Source: Candidatus Omnitrophota bacterium | GTDB lineage: Bacteria; Omnitrophota; Gorgyraeia; B26-G9 | NCBI GenBank assembly: GCA_023136735.1 | Contig: JAGLQQ010000020.1 | Coordinates: 1 to 6,255 of the forward strand | Direction: 5' to 3' | DNA length: 6,255 bases | Part shown: positions 1 to 5,875 of the stretch, piece by piece | Position numbering within the stretch: position 1 is the first letter of the stretch | How the letters are laid out: every line of letters starts with the position of its first letter | Notes under the pieces: model-generated | Told to the model about the DNA's origin: nothing | Database searches by the model: none | Seen by the model: the letters and a program-made list of their open reading frames with translations, nothing else | Position numbers and translations under genes: made by a program

Positions 1-53
1 ACGCCGAAGGCGAAACGTGAAGATGTTATGGGTGTAAACCCATAGAGCTTCAC
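1..53. repeat. Two adjacent palindromes (REP-like) at left edge
   Basis: Bases 2-12 form a short hairpin (CGCC, GAA loop, GGCG). Bases 17-53 form a longer imperfect one: outer arms GTGAAG (17-22) and CTTCAC (48-53), inner arms TATGGGT (27-33) and ACCCATA (38-44), loop GTAA, with ATGT and GAG as unpaired interior bases. Neither is followed by a T-run, so an intrinsic terminator is not supported. Two hairpins side by side in an intergenic leader resemble dispersed REP-type elements, but a second copy is not present in this window, so the repeat nature is inferred. The left edge is cut by the window. Confidence 0.5.
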
Positions 54-82
54 TTTAATTAACTGAGTTGTTCTAAAGTGAA
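49..82 (+). promoter_or_regulatory. Inverted repeat covering the ribosome-binding region of the first gene
   Basis: TTCACTTTA at 49-57 is the perfect 9-base reverse complement of TAAAGTGAA at 74-82, with a 16-base loop. The right arm ends three bases before the ATG at 86 and contains the only purine-rich stretch (AAAGTGA, 75-81) that could bind the ribosome. The left arm overlaps CTTCAC of the preceding hairpin (17-53), so the two structures cannot form together. A role in translation control is inferred; the pairing itself is plain in the sequence. Confidence 0.35.
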
Positions 83-85
83 TTC

Positions 86-1603
86 ATGGATGATAATCGT
101 ATTCTTAAAAAAATATCAGTAATACTTATCAGTATCTTCTGGATAGTGATGATGGGCTGGCTTATATCCACTCAGGTAATAACTCGGAGCAGAGTCACCG
201 CATATAAACCATTTCTATCTAAAAATACGCTTATATCTGATTCTTGGCTTGGCATCTATTTTAATAACTCACCAGTTGGTTTTGTCCATACCTCTATTGA
301 ACCTCATATGATTGAAAAAGGTGTTAGCGGATATAAAATTGTTAACCGAACCTGGATGAATTTTCTTTTGCTTAGAAAGAGAAATAAGGTCTGGTTTAAC
401 GCTAAAGCAATTGTCGATGAGAATTACCAATTAAAAAACTTCCAATTTGATCTTAATTCCGGATTGCATACCATGAAAGTTCAAGGGCAGATGATCAGCG
501 AACAGTCACTTGAAGTCAGTATAACTTCCCAGGAAAGCGTTAGTAAAAAAATAATACATCTTAATGATAAACGCGGTGTATTAATAGCCAATATAATAAG
601 TCCTTTTAATTCATTCGGAGAACTTAAAGTTGGTAAGTACTACGAACTTAATGTGTTTAATCCTTTCAGCCTTGAGCTTGAGTCTCTTCAAATAAAAGTT
701 TCCGGTAAGGAATTTATACAGCATGATGAAAAACAGGTTGAGGTATATGTTTTGAAATCAAATTACCGCGGCCTTGAGCAGACTGCCTGGGTTAATGAAA
801 ATGGTGAAATTCTCAGGGAAGAAACAGGTTTAGGCTGGGTTCTCATAAAAGGTGATGCAAATCAAGTGACCAGTATGTATAGAAATATGGAAAAGACTGA
901 TGTTGAGCTGGCAGAAATGGTCTCGGTATCTTCAAATGTAATATTGCCAAGTGATGGCCTTAAATTTCTTAAACTTAAAATTAGCGGGATTGATGATGAT
1001 TTTAAGCTTACCAATCAACGCCAATCGGTCACTTTAACTCCGGATGGTAAAAAGATCATCACAATAAGAAAAGAAAGCATAGACCTTACTCAGACTCTTT
1101 CAAGACCTATTATGGAAAACAAAGAAAATGCTGAGTTTCTTGGGGCGACTAGTTTTATCCAATCAGAAAATAAAGAAATAATAAATCTGGCTAAGGTGAT
1201 AGTAAAAGGAGAAAAGAACGCTTATTTGGCGGCAAAGAAAATAAACAAGTGGTTGTTTGAGAACATCAAAAAAGTTCCTGTAGTAAGCATTCCCTCTGCT
1301 GTAGATGTTCTAAAAACAAAAGAAGGAGATTGTAATGAGCATACTGTGCTATTTGCCGCTCTTGCTCGTTCCTTAGGGATTCCTGTAAAAGTCAATGTTG
1401 GGCTTGCTTATACAAACGGACGTTTTTACTATCATGCATGGGTGAGCGTTTATATTGGAGCTTGGGTGGATATGGACCCGACTTTTGGACAGGACATAGC
1501 GGATGTTATGCATATTAAGCTGATTGAGGGAGATATAGATAAGCAGCTGGACATTATAAGGCTTATAGGCCGTATTAAACTGGAGGTAATTGAATACAAA
1601 TGA
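86..1603 (+). CDS. Membrane-anchored transglutaminase-like domain protein
   Basis: The 505-residue product starts with a basic tip and one hydrophobic segment (about residues 9-30), fitting an N-terminal anchor with the rest outside the cytoplasm. Residues about 52-270 are a beta-rich region opening with an SWLGIYFNNSPVGF-like motif, which often precedes transglutaminase folds in envelope proteins. The C-terminal core (about 375-505) carries the full triad: Cys416 in GDCNEHT, His450 in YYHAWV and Asp464 in DMDPTFGQ, in the usual order and spacing. The family includes cysteine peptidases, cross-linkers and amidases, so the reaction is not fixed; an active enzyme is likely. The ATG at 86 has only a weak ribosome binding site (AAAGTGA). 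The stop overlaps the next start (ATGA), which ties it to the ABC transporter genes downstream. Confidence 0.9.
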   Translation: MDDNRILKKISVILISIFWIVMMGWLISTQVITRSRVTAYKPFLSKNTLISDSWLGIYFNNSPVGFVHTSIEPHMIEKGVSGYKIVNRTWMNFLLLRKRNKVWFNAKAIVDENYQLKNFQFDLNSGLHTMKVQGQMISEQSLEVSITSQESVSKKIIHLNDKRGVLIANIISPFNSFGELKVGKYYELNVFNPFSLELESLQIKVSGKEFIQHDEKQVEVYVLKSNYRGLEQTAWVNENGEILREETGLGWVLIKGDANQVTSMYRNMEKTDVELAEMVSVSSNVILPSDGLKFLKLKISGIDDDFKLTNQRQSVTLTPDGKKIITIRKESIDLTQTLSRPIMENKENAEFLGATSFIQSENKEIINLAKVIVKGEKNAYLAAKKINKWLFENIKKVPVVSIPSAVDVLKTKEGDCNEHTVLFAALARSLGIPVKVNVGLAYTNGRFYYHAWVSVYIGAWVDMDPTFGQDIADVMHIKLIEGDIDKQLDIIRLIGRIKLEVIEYK

Positions 1604-2325
1604 TAAAAATTACAAATCTTTGTAAGCATTTTGGTGAATTAGTTGCAGTTGAGAGTCTTTCCATAGAAATTCCTAAGGGAGAGTTTTTTGCGTTCCTAGG
1701 GCCTAATGCTGCGGGAAAAACAACGACAATAAAACTTCTTACCGGATTACTGAAACCGACTAGCGGAGAAGCTAGCATTTGCGATTATGATATACAAAGA
1801 GATTATATAAAAGCTAAATCGTTGATCAGCTATATTCCGGATTTTCCTTTTCTATACGATAAGCTTACTGGACGGGAATTCCTGAATTTTGTTGTTGATC
1901 TCTATCCCGCTGGGCGCAGCAAAAAAACAGAAGCAATGATGAAGGAACTTTTATTTATTTTTGGGCTTGTTGATCATAAGGACCATTTGCTTGAATATTA
2001 TTCACACGGCATGCGTCAAAAACTGGTTTTTGCCGCGTCATTGCTGCATAATCCGAGTGTGATGATCATAGATGAACCCATGGTCGGACTTGATCCTCAT
2101 TCGGCAAAAGTAGTTAAAGATATTTTGAAAAATAAGTCAAAAGAGGGCGTTACTATATTTCTTTCAACCCATACATTAAGTGTGGCTGAAGAGCTTGCGG
2201 ACAGGATAGGCATAATTGATAAAGGTAAACTTCTGGCTATCGGTACACTTGATGATTTAAAGGCATCATTTGATATCAAAGGAAAGCTGGAAGATGTGTT
2301 TCTTCGTATAACTGAGGAAGAATAA
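1600..2325 (+). CDS. ABC transporter ATP-binding protein
   Basis: This 241-residue protein is a single nucleotide-binding domain of normal length that would power the membrane permease encoded next. Visible motifs are Walker A GPNAAGKT (34-41), Walker B VMIIDEP (154-160), D-loop GLDP (163-166) and the switch histidine in STH (His191). The Q-loop position is occupied by Asp81 (YIPDFPFLYDKLTGREFL), and the signature is degenerate, YSHGM (134-138) rather than LSGGQ. Both variants occur in the exporter-type subfamily that includes EcsA and BcrA-like ATPases. The ATG at 1600 overlaps the preceding stop, with GGAGG at 1582-1586 upstream at a rather long spacing of 13. The stop shares one base with the next start. 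The substrate cannot be read from the sequence. Confidence 0.96.
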   Translation: MIKITNLCKHFGELVAVESLSIEIPKGEFFAFLGPNAAGKTTTIKLLTGLLKPTSGEASICDYDIQRDYIKAKSLISYIPDFPFLYDKLTGREFLNFVVDLYPAGRSKKTEAMMKELLFIFGLVDHKDHLLEYYSHGMRQKLVFAASLLHNPSVMIIDEPMVGLDPHSAKVVKDILKNKSKEGVTIFLSTHTLSVAEELADRIGIIDKGKLLAIGTLDDLKASFDIKGKLEDVFLRITEEE

Positions 2326-4010
2326 TGGCATCAAGTATTATTTTTAATATATGGAATGTTCGTCTTAAGATCTTGAGCAATAAGTTTAAAAACGCGGGGA
2401 AGCATTCTAAGTTAAAGATCATTGTGGTTTGGCTGATGGTCGTTGGCCTTTTTTCCGGAACTTTTTATGTGCCTTATCGGGCGTTTATATTTCTTAATTC
2501 AATGGGGCATTTCGGGCTTGTTATTATTGATAGGCTTATGTATCTTTTCTTTATGGGGTTGTTTATGATGCTTGTTTTTTCTAACTGTATAATAGCATAT
2601 TCAAGTGCTTACAAAACAAGAGAAACTCAGTTCTTTTTGACCCTGCCGATTGAGTATTCACAGATATTCTTTGTTAAATTTATGGACTCGATATTCTTGA
2701 GCTCTTGGATGTTCCTTTGTTTTTTAATGCCGATCCTGAGTGCTTATGCTTTTGTACGTGAACTAAACGCGGGATTTTATCTTGCTCTTGTATTGTTTTT
2801 CATCCCCTTTGCTGTTCTTTGCGGAGCTTTGGGATGTATGATTACAATGCTTGTGGTCAGGTTTCTTCCTTCAAAAATGGGCCGTGTATTATCTTCACTG
2901 GCAGTAGGTCTTTTTCTGATCGGATGCGGCTGGCTAATAATAACAGGCAAAGCAGCGGCGCGCTCTGAAAACGAAGTTATTTTTCTGCTGAGTAACTTAG
3001 TGCCGCATTTTGGTTTCTCACAATTTGTTTTTGCTCCTAACTTCTGGTTAAGTGAAGGGCTTTTTAAAATAATAGCCGGCTCATATAAAATTGCTGTAGC
3101 ATGGTGGCTGCTGCTTACTGCCAATGCGCTTTTTTTCTCCCAGTTAGTAGTAATTTTAGCTGGAAAATTCTATTATCCCGGATGGCTTAAAACAACAACT
3201 TCTACTGCTAAAAGAATATATTTGCCTGGAGAGGGACTTGCGGAAAAACTGATAGGAAGGCTTACATTTATAAGGCCTTTTATGCGTTCTCTTATAATTA
3301 AAGATATAAAGGTTTTCTGCCGAGACCCGATGCAATGGTCTCAGTTTGCAATATTTTTCGGATTGTTGGGGATTTATTTTGCTAATATCCGTAATCTGGG
3401 ATATCAAAATGTACTGCCGTTTTGGAAAAATATGATCAGTTTTCTTAACCTGGCATCGACAAATCTTACGCTTGCTTCTTTATCGGTAAGGTTTGTCTTT
3501 CCTCAGCTGAGTTTGGAAGGTAAAAGGTTTTGGATACTTGGTCTAGCTCCTATTGAAAAAAAGGACCTTTTGCTGGAAAAATTCTGGCTTAACAGTACGG
3601 TTTCATTGTGCATAAGTCTTCCTTTGATAACTCTTTCAAACTTTATGCTCAATGTTTCGGCACAATTAATGGCCCTTTCAACAATGGTTGTCATTTTGAT
3701 GTGCCTGACGCTTACAAGTCTGTGCATTGGATTAGGAGCGCTTTTTCCTAATTTCAAAGAGGATAATCCAGCGCAGATAGTTTCCGGATTCGGAGGGACT
3801 CTGGCGCTTGTCTTATGCCTGGTCTATATTGCGGTAAATGTTATGGCCTTGGGACTGCCGTTCCATCTTTTTGTTACGGCTCAGATCAGCCAGGCTTTTT
3901 TTAACAAGTTGATTGCTTTATCAGCTGTTGGTGTCTGTGTAATTAGTGCGGCAACTATTTTCTTTTCGTTGCTTTTGGGGTATCGGGCATTAGAGAGGCT
4001 TGAGATGTAG
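2325..4010 (+). CDS. ABC transporter permease, fused two-half ABC-2-like membrane protein
   Basis: The 561-residue product is strongly hydrophobic, with about ten to twelve likely membrane segments (roughly 31-53, 72-92, 122-143, 151-179, 188-207, 257-279, 338-354, 368-393, 423-441, 447-472, 489-510, 531-552). It fits the group of large ABC permeases classed as putative ABC-2 transporters (probably PF16949, from memory). Two cytoplasmic-type segments are alike: LPIEYSQIFFVKF (107-119) and APIEKKDLLLEKF (408-420), both PIE followed by seven residues and KF. This suggests a fusion of two permease halves, each with its own coupling segment for the ATPase. A central charged region (about 284-336) separates them. 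The ATG shares its A with the previous TAA stop, and GAGGAA (2314-2319) is a good ribosome binding site. Substrate unknown; export or membrane-lipid/peptide handling is plausible. Confidence 0.9.
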   Translation: MASSIIFNIWNVRLKILSNKFKNAGKHSKLKIIVVWLMVVGLFSGTFYVPYRAFIFLNSMGHFGLVIIDRLMYLFFMGLFMMLVFSNCIIAYSSAYKTRETQFFLTLPIEYSQIFFVKFMDSIFLSSWMFLCFLMPILSAYAFVRELNAGFYLALVLFFIPFAVLCGALGCMITMLVVRFLPSKMGRVLSSLAVGLFLIGCGWLIITGKAAARSENEVIFLLSNLVPHFGFSQFVFAPNFWLSEGLFKIIAGSYKIAVAWWLLLTANALFFSQLVVILAGKFYYPGWLKTTTSTAKRIYLPGEGLAEKLIGRLTFIRPFMRSLIIKDIKVFCRDPMQWSQFAIFFGLLGIYFANIRNLGYQNVLPFWKNMISFLNLASTNLTLASLSVRFVFPQLSLEGKRFWILGLAPIEKKDLLLEKFWLNSTVSLCISLPLITLSNFMLNVSAQLMALSTMVVILMCLTLTSLCIGLGALFPNFKEDNPAQIVSGFGGTLALVLCLVYIAVNVMALGLPFHLFVTAQISQAFFNKLIALSAVGVCVISAATIFFSLLLGYRALERLEM

Positions 4011-4011
4011 T

Positions 4012-4032
4012 TAGGGAATAGGGTGTAGGGAA
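4012..4032 (+). repeat. Three-copy heptamer repeat TAGGGNN
   Basis: Directly after the permease stop, TAGGGAA, TAGGGTG and TAGGGAA follow each other without gaps, so the GGG runs recur exactly every seven bases (4014, 4021, 4028). It lies outside the coding regions and has no hairpin. A second G-tract array of the same period is at 4851-4874. Confidence 0.65.
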
Positions 4033-4074
4033 AATGAATATTTGTGAATCTTTAAAAAAGAAAAGGAGAAAATA

Positions 4075-4743
4075 GTGGGGAAGAATATATTATGTCTTTT
4101 TCTGGTCTTAGTTGCTGTGTGCAGCGGTTGTTCAAGGCAAGACGCGGCTAAAGAGAAAACTCAGATGGACTTAGAAGAAAAAGCTGATAATTTTGACCAG
4201 GACGCAATAGATTTAAACGATTTGTCATCTTCCATAATTATACCAGTTTCTAAAGGAACTATAAAGTTAGCCAGGGGTACTTATGTATATACATACAAAA
4301 AGAAAGCAACCCTGAGGAATGAAAAATATGTTGTTTCTATTACAGATATGTTAAGTTATACAGCTGAGCATAAGGCCTCACCTGATGATGCATACAGTAA
4401 AACCTTGGAAATTGTCTCGGCAAAAGATAAAAGCGCGATCAGAGCGATAGAAAGTTTTAAGGCCGGAGGCGGAAGGATAGAAGTGCAGGGCGGGGTGGCT
4501 GAGGCACGGCAAGTGATCGCTGATGCAAAGCGCCTGAATCAAGCTAAATTCGCGATAGGGATATTGCCGGCTGATAATACGATTAAAAATATTTCAAAAG
4601 AGATCGAGGAATCAGATGCAATTACAGTATCCGGAGTCCGCTATAAACTTTCGGGGATTACCAATAATGGTAAAAAAGAACCGATAGCATATTGTCTTTC
4701 TATGGATGTTTTTTATTTGAGCGATTTAAGTATTGATAAATAG
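4075..4743 (+). CDS. Predicted lipoprotein of unknown function
   Basis: A GTG start is chosen because AAGGAG at 4063-4068 lies six bases upstream and the reading frame then opens with a proper signal sequence: MGKN followed by a hydrophobic run (residues 5-15) ending at CSGC, giving Cys19 as the lipid-modified residue. The -3 position is Cys rather than the usual Leu, a mild departure from the lipobox. The mature part begins with a charged, Lys/Glu/Asp-rich linker (20-50), then a mixed alpha/beta region of about 170 residues with a glycine-rich turn (AGGGRIEVQGG, 130-140). I recognise no family. It follows the ABC operon by 64 bases with no visible terminator between, so it may be an envelope partner of that transporter, but this rests on position alone. 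Confidence 0.8.
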   Translation: MGKNILCLFLVLVAVCSGCSRQDAAKEKTQMDLEEKADNFDQDAIDLNDLSSSIIIPVSKGTIKLARGTYVYTYKKKATLRNEKYVVSITDMLSYTAEHKASPDDAYSKTLEIVSAKDKSAIRAIESFKAGGGRIEVQGGVAEARQVIADAKRLNQAKFAIGILPADNTIKNISKEIEESDAITVSGVRYKLSGITNNGKKEPIAYCLSMDVFYLSDLSIDK

Positions 4744-4787
4744 ATGTGGTGTTATATGAAATAAATGGACTGTGCCACTAAAATAGC

Positions 4788-4807
4788 GTTTAGGAAACCG
4801 CCTAAAC
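4788..4807. repeat. Small perfect hairpin
   Basis: GTTTAGG (4788-4794) and CCTAAAC (4801-4807) are perfect reverse complements around a six-base loop. No T-run follows on either strand, so it is not a standard intrinsic terminator. It lies 45 bases after the lipoprotein stop. Confidence 0.4.
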
Positions 4808-4850
4808 CAAAGAAAAAGACGATTAAATTCCAAAAGGGGAGATAGAAGCA

Positions 4851-4888
4851 GGGATTAGGGTTTGGGGTTTAGGGCAAAAGCCCCTAAA
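4851..4888 (+). repeat. G-tract heptamer array with overlapping hairpin
   Basis: GGG runs begin at 4851, 4858, 4865 and 4872, an exact 7-base period (GGGATTA, GGGTTTG, GGGTTTA, GGG). Four G-runs with loops of three to four bases meet the usual pattern for an intramolecular G-quadruplex on the + strand. The last unit also forms a hairpin: TTTAGGGC (4868-4875), AAAA loop, GCCCCTAAA (4880-4888) with one bulged C. The two structures would compete for the same bases. No T-run follows, so terminator function is not supported. Confidence 0.6.
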
Positions 4889-5011
4889 GGAGCATATTAT
4901 ATATATTACGACCTGCTCAGAGGAAGGAATAGAGGCAGATTTATTGGCTTTGCGACAAAAATACAGAAAAAACGAGTAGTCGTATATTTAATGTTATAGG
5001 AAAAAATAAAA

Positions 5012-5695
5012 ATGAAATTATTAAGAGTCTTATTTTTAGTAGCTTTAGTCTCCACAGCTATACTTACCATAGCAAGAGCAGAAAATATTCCGCCAGAGTA
5101 TCCTTTCGGATTAAAATGGGGGATGACAGTAGAAGAAGTAAAACCATTATGTGGAAAGTTGATCAGCATTATGACAAGAGAAAGACCAACATACGGAAAA
5201 GATACAACTAAAAAACTAACATCAGTAATGGTTAAAAACCTCAAAAAGACAATAGGGATTGGTAAGTCTGAATTCGTTCATTTCATATTCGATAGTGAAC
5301 ATGGTTTGGAAGAGATTAATTGGAGAGGTGCGCCAACTGGGAATTATAGATTTAAAGAAGCAAAGGAAAAATATAATAAGTTGTTGTACATACTGACTAA
5401 TACCTATGGTGAGGCACCTGCTGTTAAACGTTTTTCTGGCTACGACAGTTTTGATGATAAAAATAAACTCTTTGACTGTTCCCCTAAAATAGGTACACTT
5501 TGCGGGGGTGTAGACAATATATGGGCAGACAAGAAATACGGTGTTGCGGTCGTTAGTTTGAGTACACATAAGGGTGGAATTTTGTATATTTCACTACATT
5601 ATAATTCACTTGAATCACCGGTTGCCGAACATTTGCTTAGAGAAGTTGAGAGGAGCAAGACAAAGAGAAAAAATAGGGACAATGGCGACCAGTAG
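5012..5695 (+). CDS. Predicted periplasmic/secreted protein, unknown family
   Basis: The 227-residue product has a clear Sec signal peptide: MKLLR, a hydrophobic core (residues 6-20) and ARA before Glu24 as the likely cleavage site. The mature part opens with PFGLKWGMTVEEVKPL (31-46), a pattern I associate with small exported proteins of uncharacterised families in which a GL.wGMs..EV motif precedes a two-layer domain. A later YNKLLYILTNTYGEA (121-135) fits the same type. Cysteines are at 47, 156 and 164; the last two could form a disulfide. The C-terminus is highly basic (SKTKRKNR). The ribosome binding site is weak (AGGA at 4998-5001, ten bases from ATG). The gene is followed by an attC site, so it may be an integron cassette gene; such genes are often secreted and of unknown function. 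Confidence 0.78.
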   Translation: MKLLRVLFLVALVSTAILTIARAENIPPEYPFGLKWGMTVEEVKPLCGKLISIMTRERPTYGKDTTKKLTSVMVKNLKKTIGIGKSEFVHFIFDSEHGLEEINWRGAPTGNYRFKEAKEKYNKLLYILTNTYGEAPAVKRFSGYDSFDDKNKLFDCSPKIGTLCGGVDNIWADKKYGVAVVSLSTHKGGILYISLHYNSLESPVAEHLLREVERSKTKRKNRDNGDQ

Positions 5696-5768
5696 AAGGT
5701 GGGTCACCTTGAGGTGTGAAATTATAGAAACCTTGGAAACGTTGATAACAGATATGACAGTTGAATAA
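5682..5768 (+). CDS. Possible 28-residue overlapping ORF
   Basis: An ATG at 5682 lies inside the last codons of the preceding gene, three bases after an AGGGA stretch, and reads 28 residues (MATSRRWVTLRCEI to MTVE) to a TAA at 5766-5768. Overlapping start and nearby purine run would allow translational coupling. The small hairpin AAGGTG/CACCTT (5696-5710) lies inside it. No family is recognised and chance is quite possible. Confidence 0.12.
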   Translation: MATSRRWVTLRCEIIETLETLITDMTVE

Positions 5769-5796
5769 AAGTAAATTAAAGACAAAAAATAAAAAG

Positions 5797-5865
5797 CTAT
5801 AACAAAGCGCTGCACGCAGACTTGAAAAGCTACGCTTTTCAAGCTGGTGAGCTTTGGTGTTATGG
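5797..5865 (+). other. Integron attC recombination site (attC-like palindrome)
   Basis: The 69-base element has the attC layout. The left outer box CTATAAC (5797-5803) pairs with the right box GTTATGG (5859-5865), which carries the GTT at which integrase cuts between G and T. Next, AAAGC (5804-5808 region) pairs with GCTTT (5851-5855), with GGT unpaired on the right. The inner arms, from GCTGCACGCAGAC on the left and GCTGGTGAGC on the right, pair only if single bases are left unpaired on the left strand, matching the extrahelical bases that orient real attC sites. The centre is a perfect 10-bp stem, CTTGAAAAGC (5821-5830) and GCTTTTCAAG (5834-5843), around TAC. The GCTGCAC...GGTGAGCTTTGG wording matches attC sites I know from environmental integrons. 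The orientation fits the upstream + strand gene. No integrase gene is in the window. Confidence 0.75.
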
Positions 5866-5875
5866 TAAAATAATA

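Larger units (their letters stand above)
4765..4979 (+). pseudogene. Possible decayed small gene between lipoprotein and cassette
   Basis: An ATG at 4765 opens a 26-codon Lys/Pro-rich reading frame that stops at 4845. A second frame is open from 4827 to the TAG at 4977-4979 and would end in a charged, protein-like tail (EEGIEADLLALRQKYRKNE), but it has no ATG or GTG start. The two frames overlap around the G-rich heptamer array (4851-4874), so a frame-disrupting insertion into one roughly 70-codon gene is conceivable. There is no good ribosome binding site at 4765 and I recognise no homolog. Random open frame in AT-rich DNA is the main alternative. This covers most of the gap between the 4743 stop and the 5012 start. 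Confidence 0.18.
4994..5859 (+). mobile_element. Candidate integron gene cassette (left boundary tentative)
   Basis: The right end is set by the attC site at 5797-5865, cut between G5859 and T5860. The proposed left end is G4993/T4994 in GTTATAG, 18 bases before the ATG at 5012. The next unit starts with GTTATGG at 5859, 16 bases before an ATG at 5876, and the two start regions align well (GTTAT, GG, A-rich, ATG). One gene in the same orientation as its attC, starting close to the left boundary, is the normal cassette layout, and 866 bases is a normal size. No proper attC lies left of 4993. An alternative left end is 4751/4752, where the 9-mer TGGTGTTAT of the attC right end recurs. Confidence 0.35.

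Noticed and set aside
1..53. Minus-strand frame starting at a GTG at 53 and leaving the left edge
   Set aside because: It is at most 17 codons, made up almost wholly of the palindromes; there is too little to call a gene.
2097..3757. Several long open frames on the minus strand within the ABC genes
   Set aside because: They lie fully opposite strong, recognisable coding sequence, have no family features and no ribosome binding sites of note.
4868..4888. Hairpin as a rho-independent terminator
   Set aside because: No T-run follows on the + strand and none on the reverse strand either.
4890..4979. Resemblance of HIIYITTCSEEGIEADLLA to the start of CutA-type proteins
   Set aside because: Only a few residues match, there is no start codon and the frame ends at once; chance similarity is more likely.
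4950..4988. Promoter TTGCGA (4950) with TATATT (4983)
   Set aside because: The spacing of about 27 bases is far too long for a standard -35/-10 pair.
5574..5681. Upstream extension of the 28-residue ORF as a 64-residue protein
   Set aside because: It would run out of frame through the end of the 5012 gene; only the part from the ATG at 5682 has a purine run before it.
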